A DNA stretch of 22,888 bases, from positions 1-22,888 of the forward strand of contig UQAI01000026.1 of assembly GCA_900538885.1 (NCBI GenBank). Direction: 5' to 3'. Position 1 is the first letter of the stretch, and each line of letters starts with the position of its first letter. The position numbers and the translations under genes were made by a program. Below the pieces are notes generated by a model. The model was not told the DNA's origin and ran no database searches. It worked only from the letters and a program-made list of their open reading frames with translations. Below, in pieces: positions 22,875-22,888 of this stretch. The stretch is from an uncultured Mollicutes bacterium. Lineage in GTDB: Bacteria; Bacillota_I; Bacilli_A; ML615J-28; CAG-313.

Positions 22875-22888
22875 TCATAATTATTTTT

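Noticed and set aside
1..22888. CRISPR array, rRNA genes, T-box or other riboswitch, intact transposase
   Set aside because: No regularly spaced repeats, rRNA sequence, riboswitch-like leader or transposase frame was seen in the window.

Overview
This is an AT-rich, low-GC Gram-positive chromosome segment. The core gene set (uvrA, pyk, hprK, lgt, whiA and a PpaX-like phosphatase), AGGAGG-type ribosome binding sites and TTGACA/TATAAT promoters place it in the Firmicutes. The AT-richness and gene content suggest an uncultured Bacilli/Erysipelotrichia- or RF39-like gut lineage, but the genus cannot be fixed from sequence alone. TGA is used as a normal stop (uvrA, for example) and tryptophan is TGG, so the mycoplasma code is not in use.

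Region 1 (1-3090) is a decayed accessory zone. It holds the 5' part of a RhuM-family gene, a multiply frameshifted HigA-type antitoxin overlapping it, a frameshifted MarR regulator followed directly by a 28-codon stub of a radical SAM protein (CX3CX2C visible), and an XRE regulator split by a frameshift. Region 2 (3089-4780) is an intact two-gene operon, a KilA-N protein and an XRE-HTH/iron-sulfur-flavoprotein fusion. It has its own consensus promoter with a 17-bp palindrome over the -35 box and lies against the 3' end of tRNA-His, flanked by a 26-bp imperfect direct repeat. Region 3 (4738-5743) has four tRNAs in two divergent pairs (Trp-His on minus, Ser-Glu on plus) around a DUF1540 gene. 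Region 4 (5776-9303) holds a frameshifted AlbA_2/Schlafen-domain gene, reverse rubrerythrin, a YdcC-like lipoprotein and a DUF378 membrane protein.

Region 5 (9313-22874) is intact housekeeping DNA, all on the minus strand, in three transcription units separated by strong hairpin terminators. The first is uvrA-pyk-ABC-ABC (DNA repair, glycolysis, a heterodimeric exporter). The second is a single four-helix-membrane/flavodoxin fusion gene. The third is VanZ-like, a small membrane protein, hprK, lgt, ppaX-like and whiA, which couples carbon-catabolite control, lipoprotein maturation and a division regulator. Genes inside the units overlap or lie within a few bases, consistent with translational coupling.

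Three accessory genes are each broken by what looks like loss of one A from an A-run, while the housekeeping genes are open throughout. That is either real decay of the accessory zone or homopolymer error in the assembly. The most unusual intact module is the KilA-N/HTH-flavoprotein pair. The most informative relic is the MarR plus radical SAM stub.
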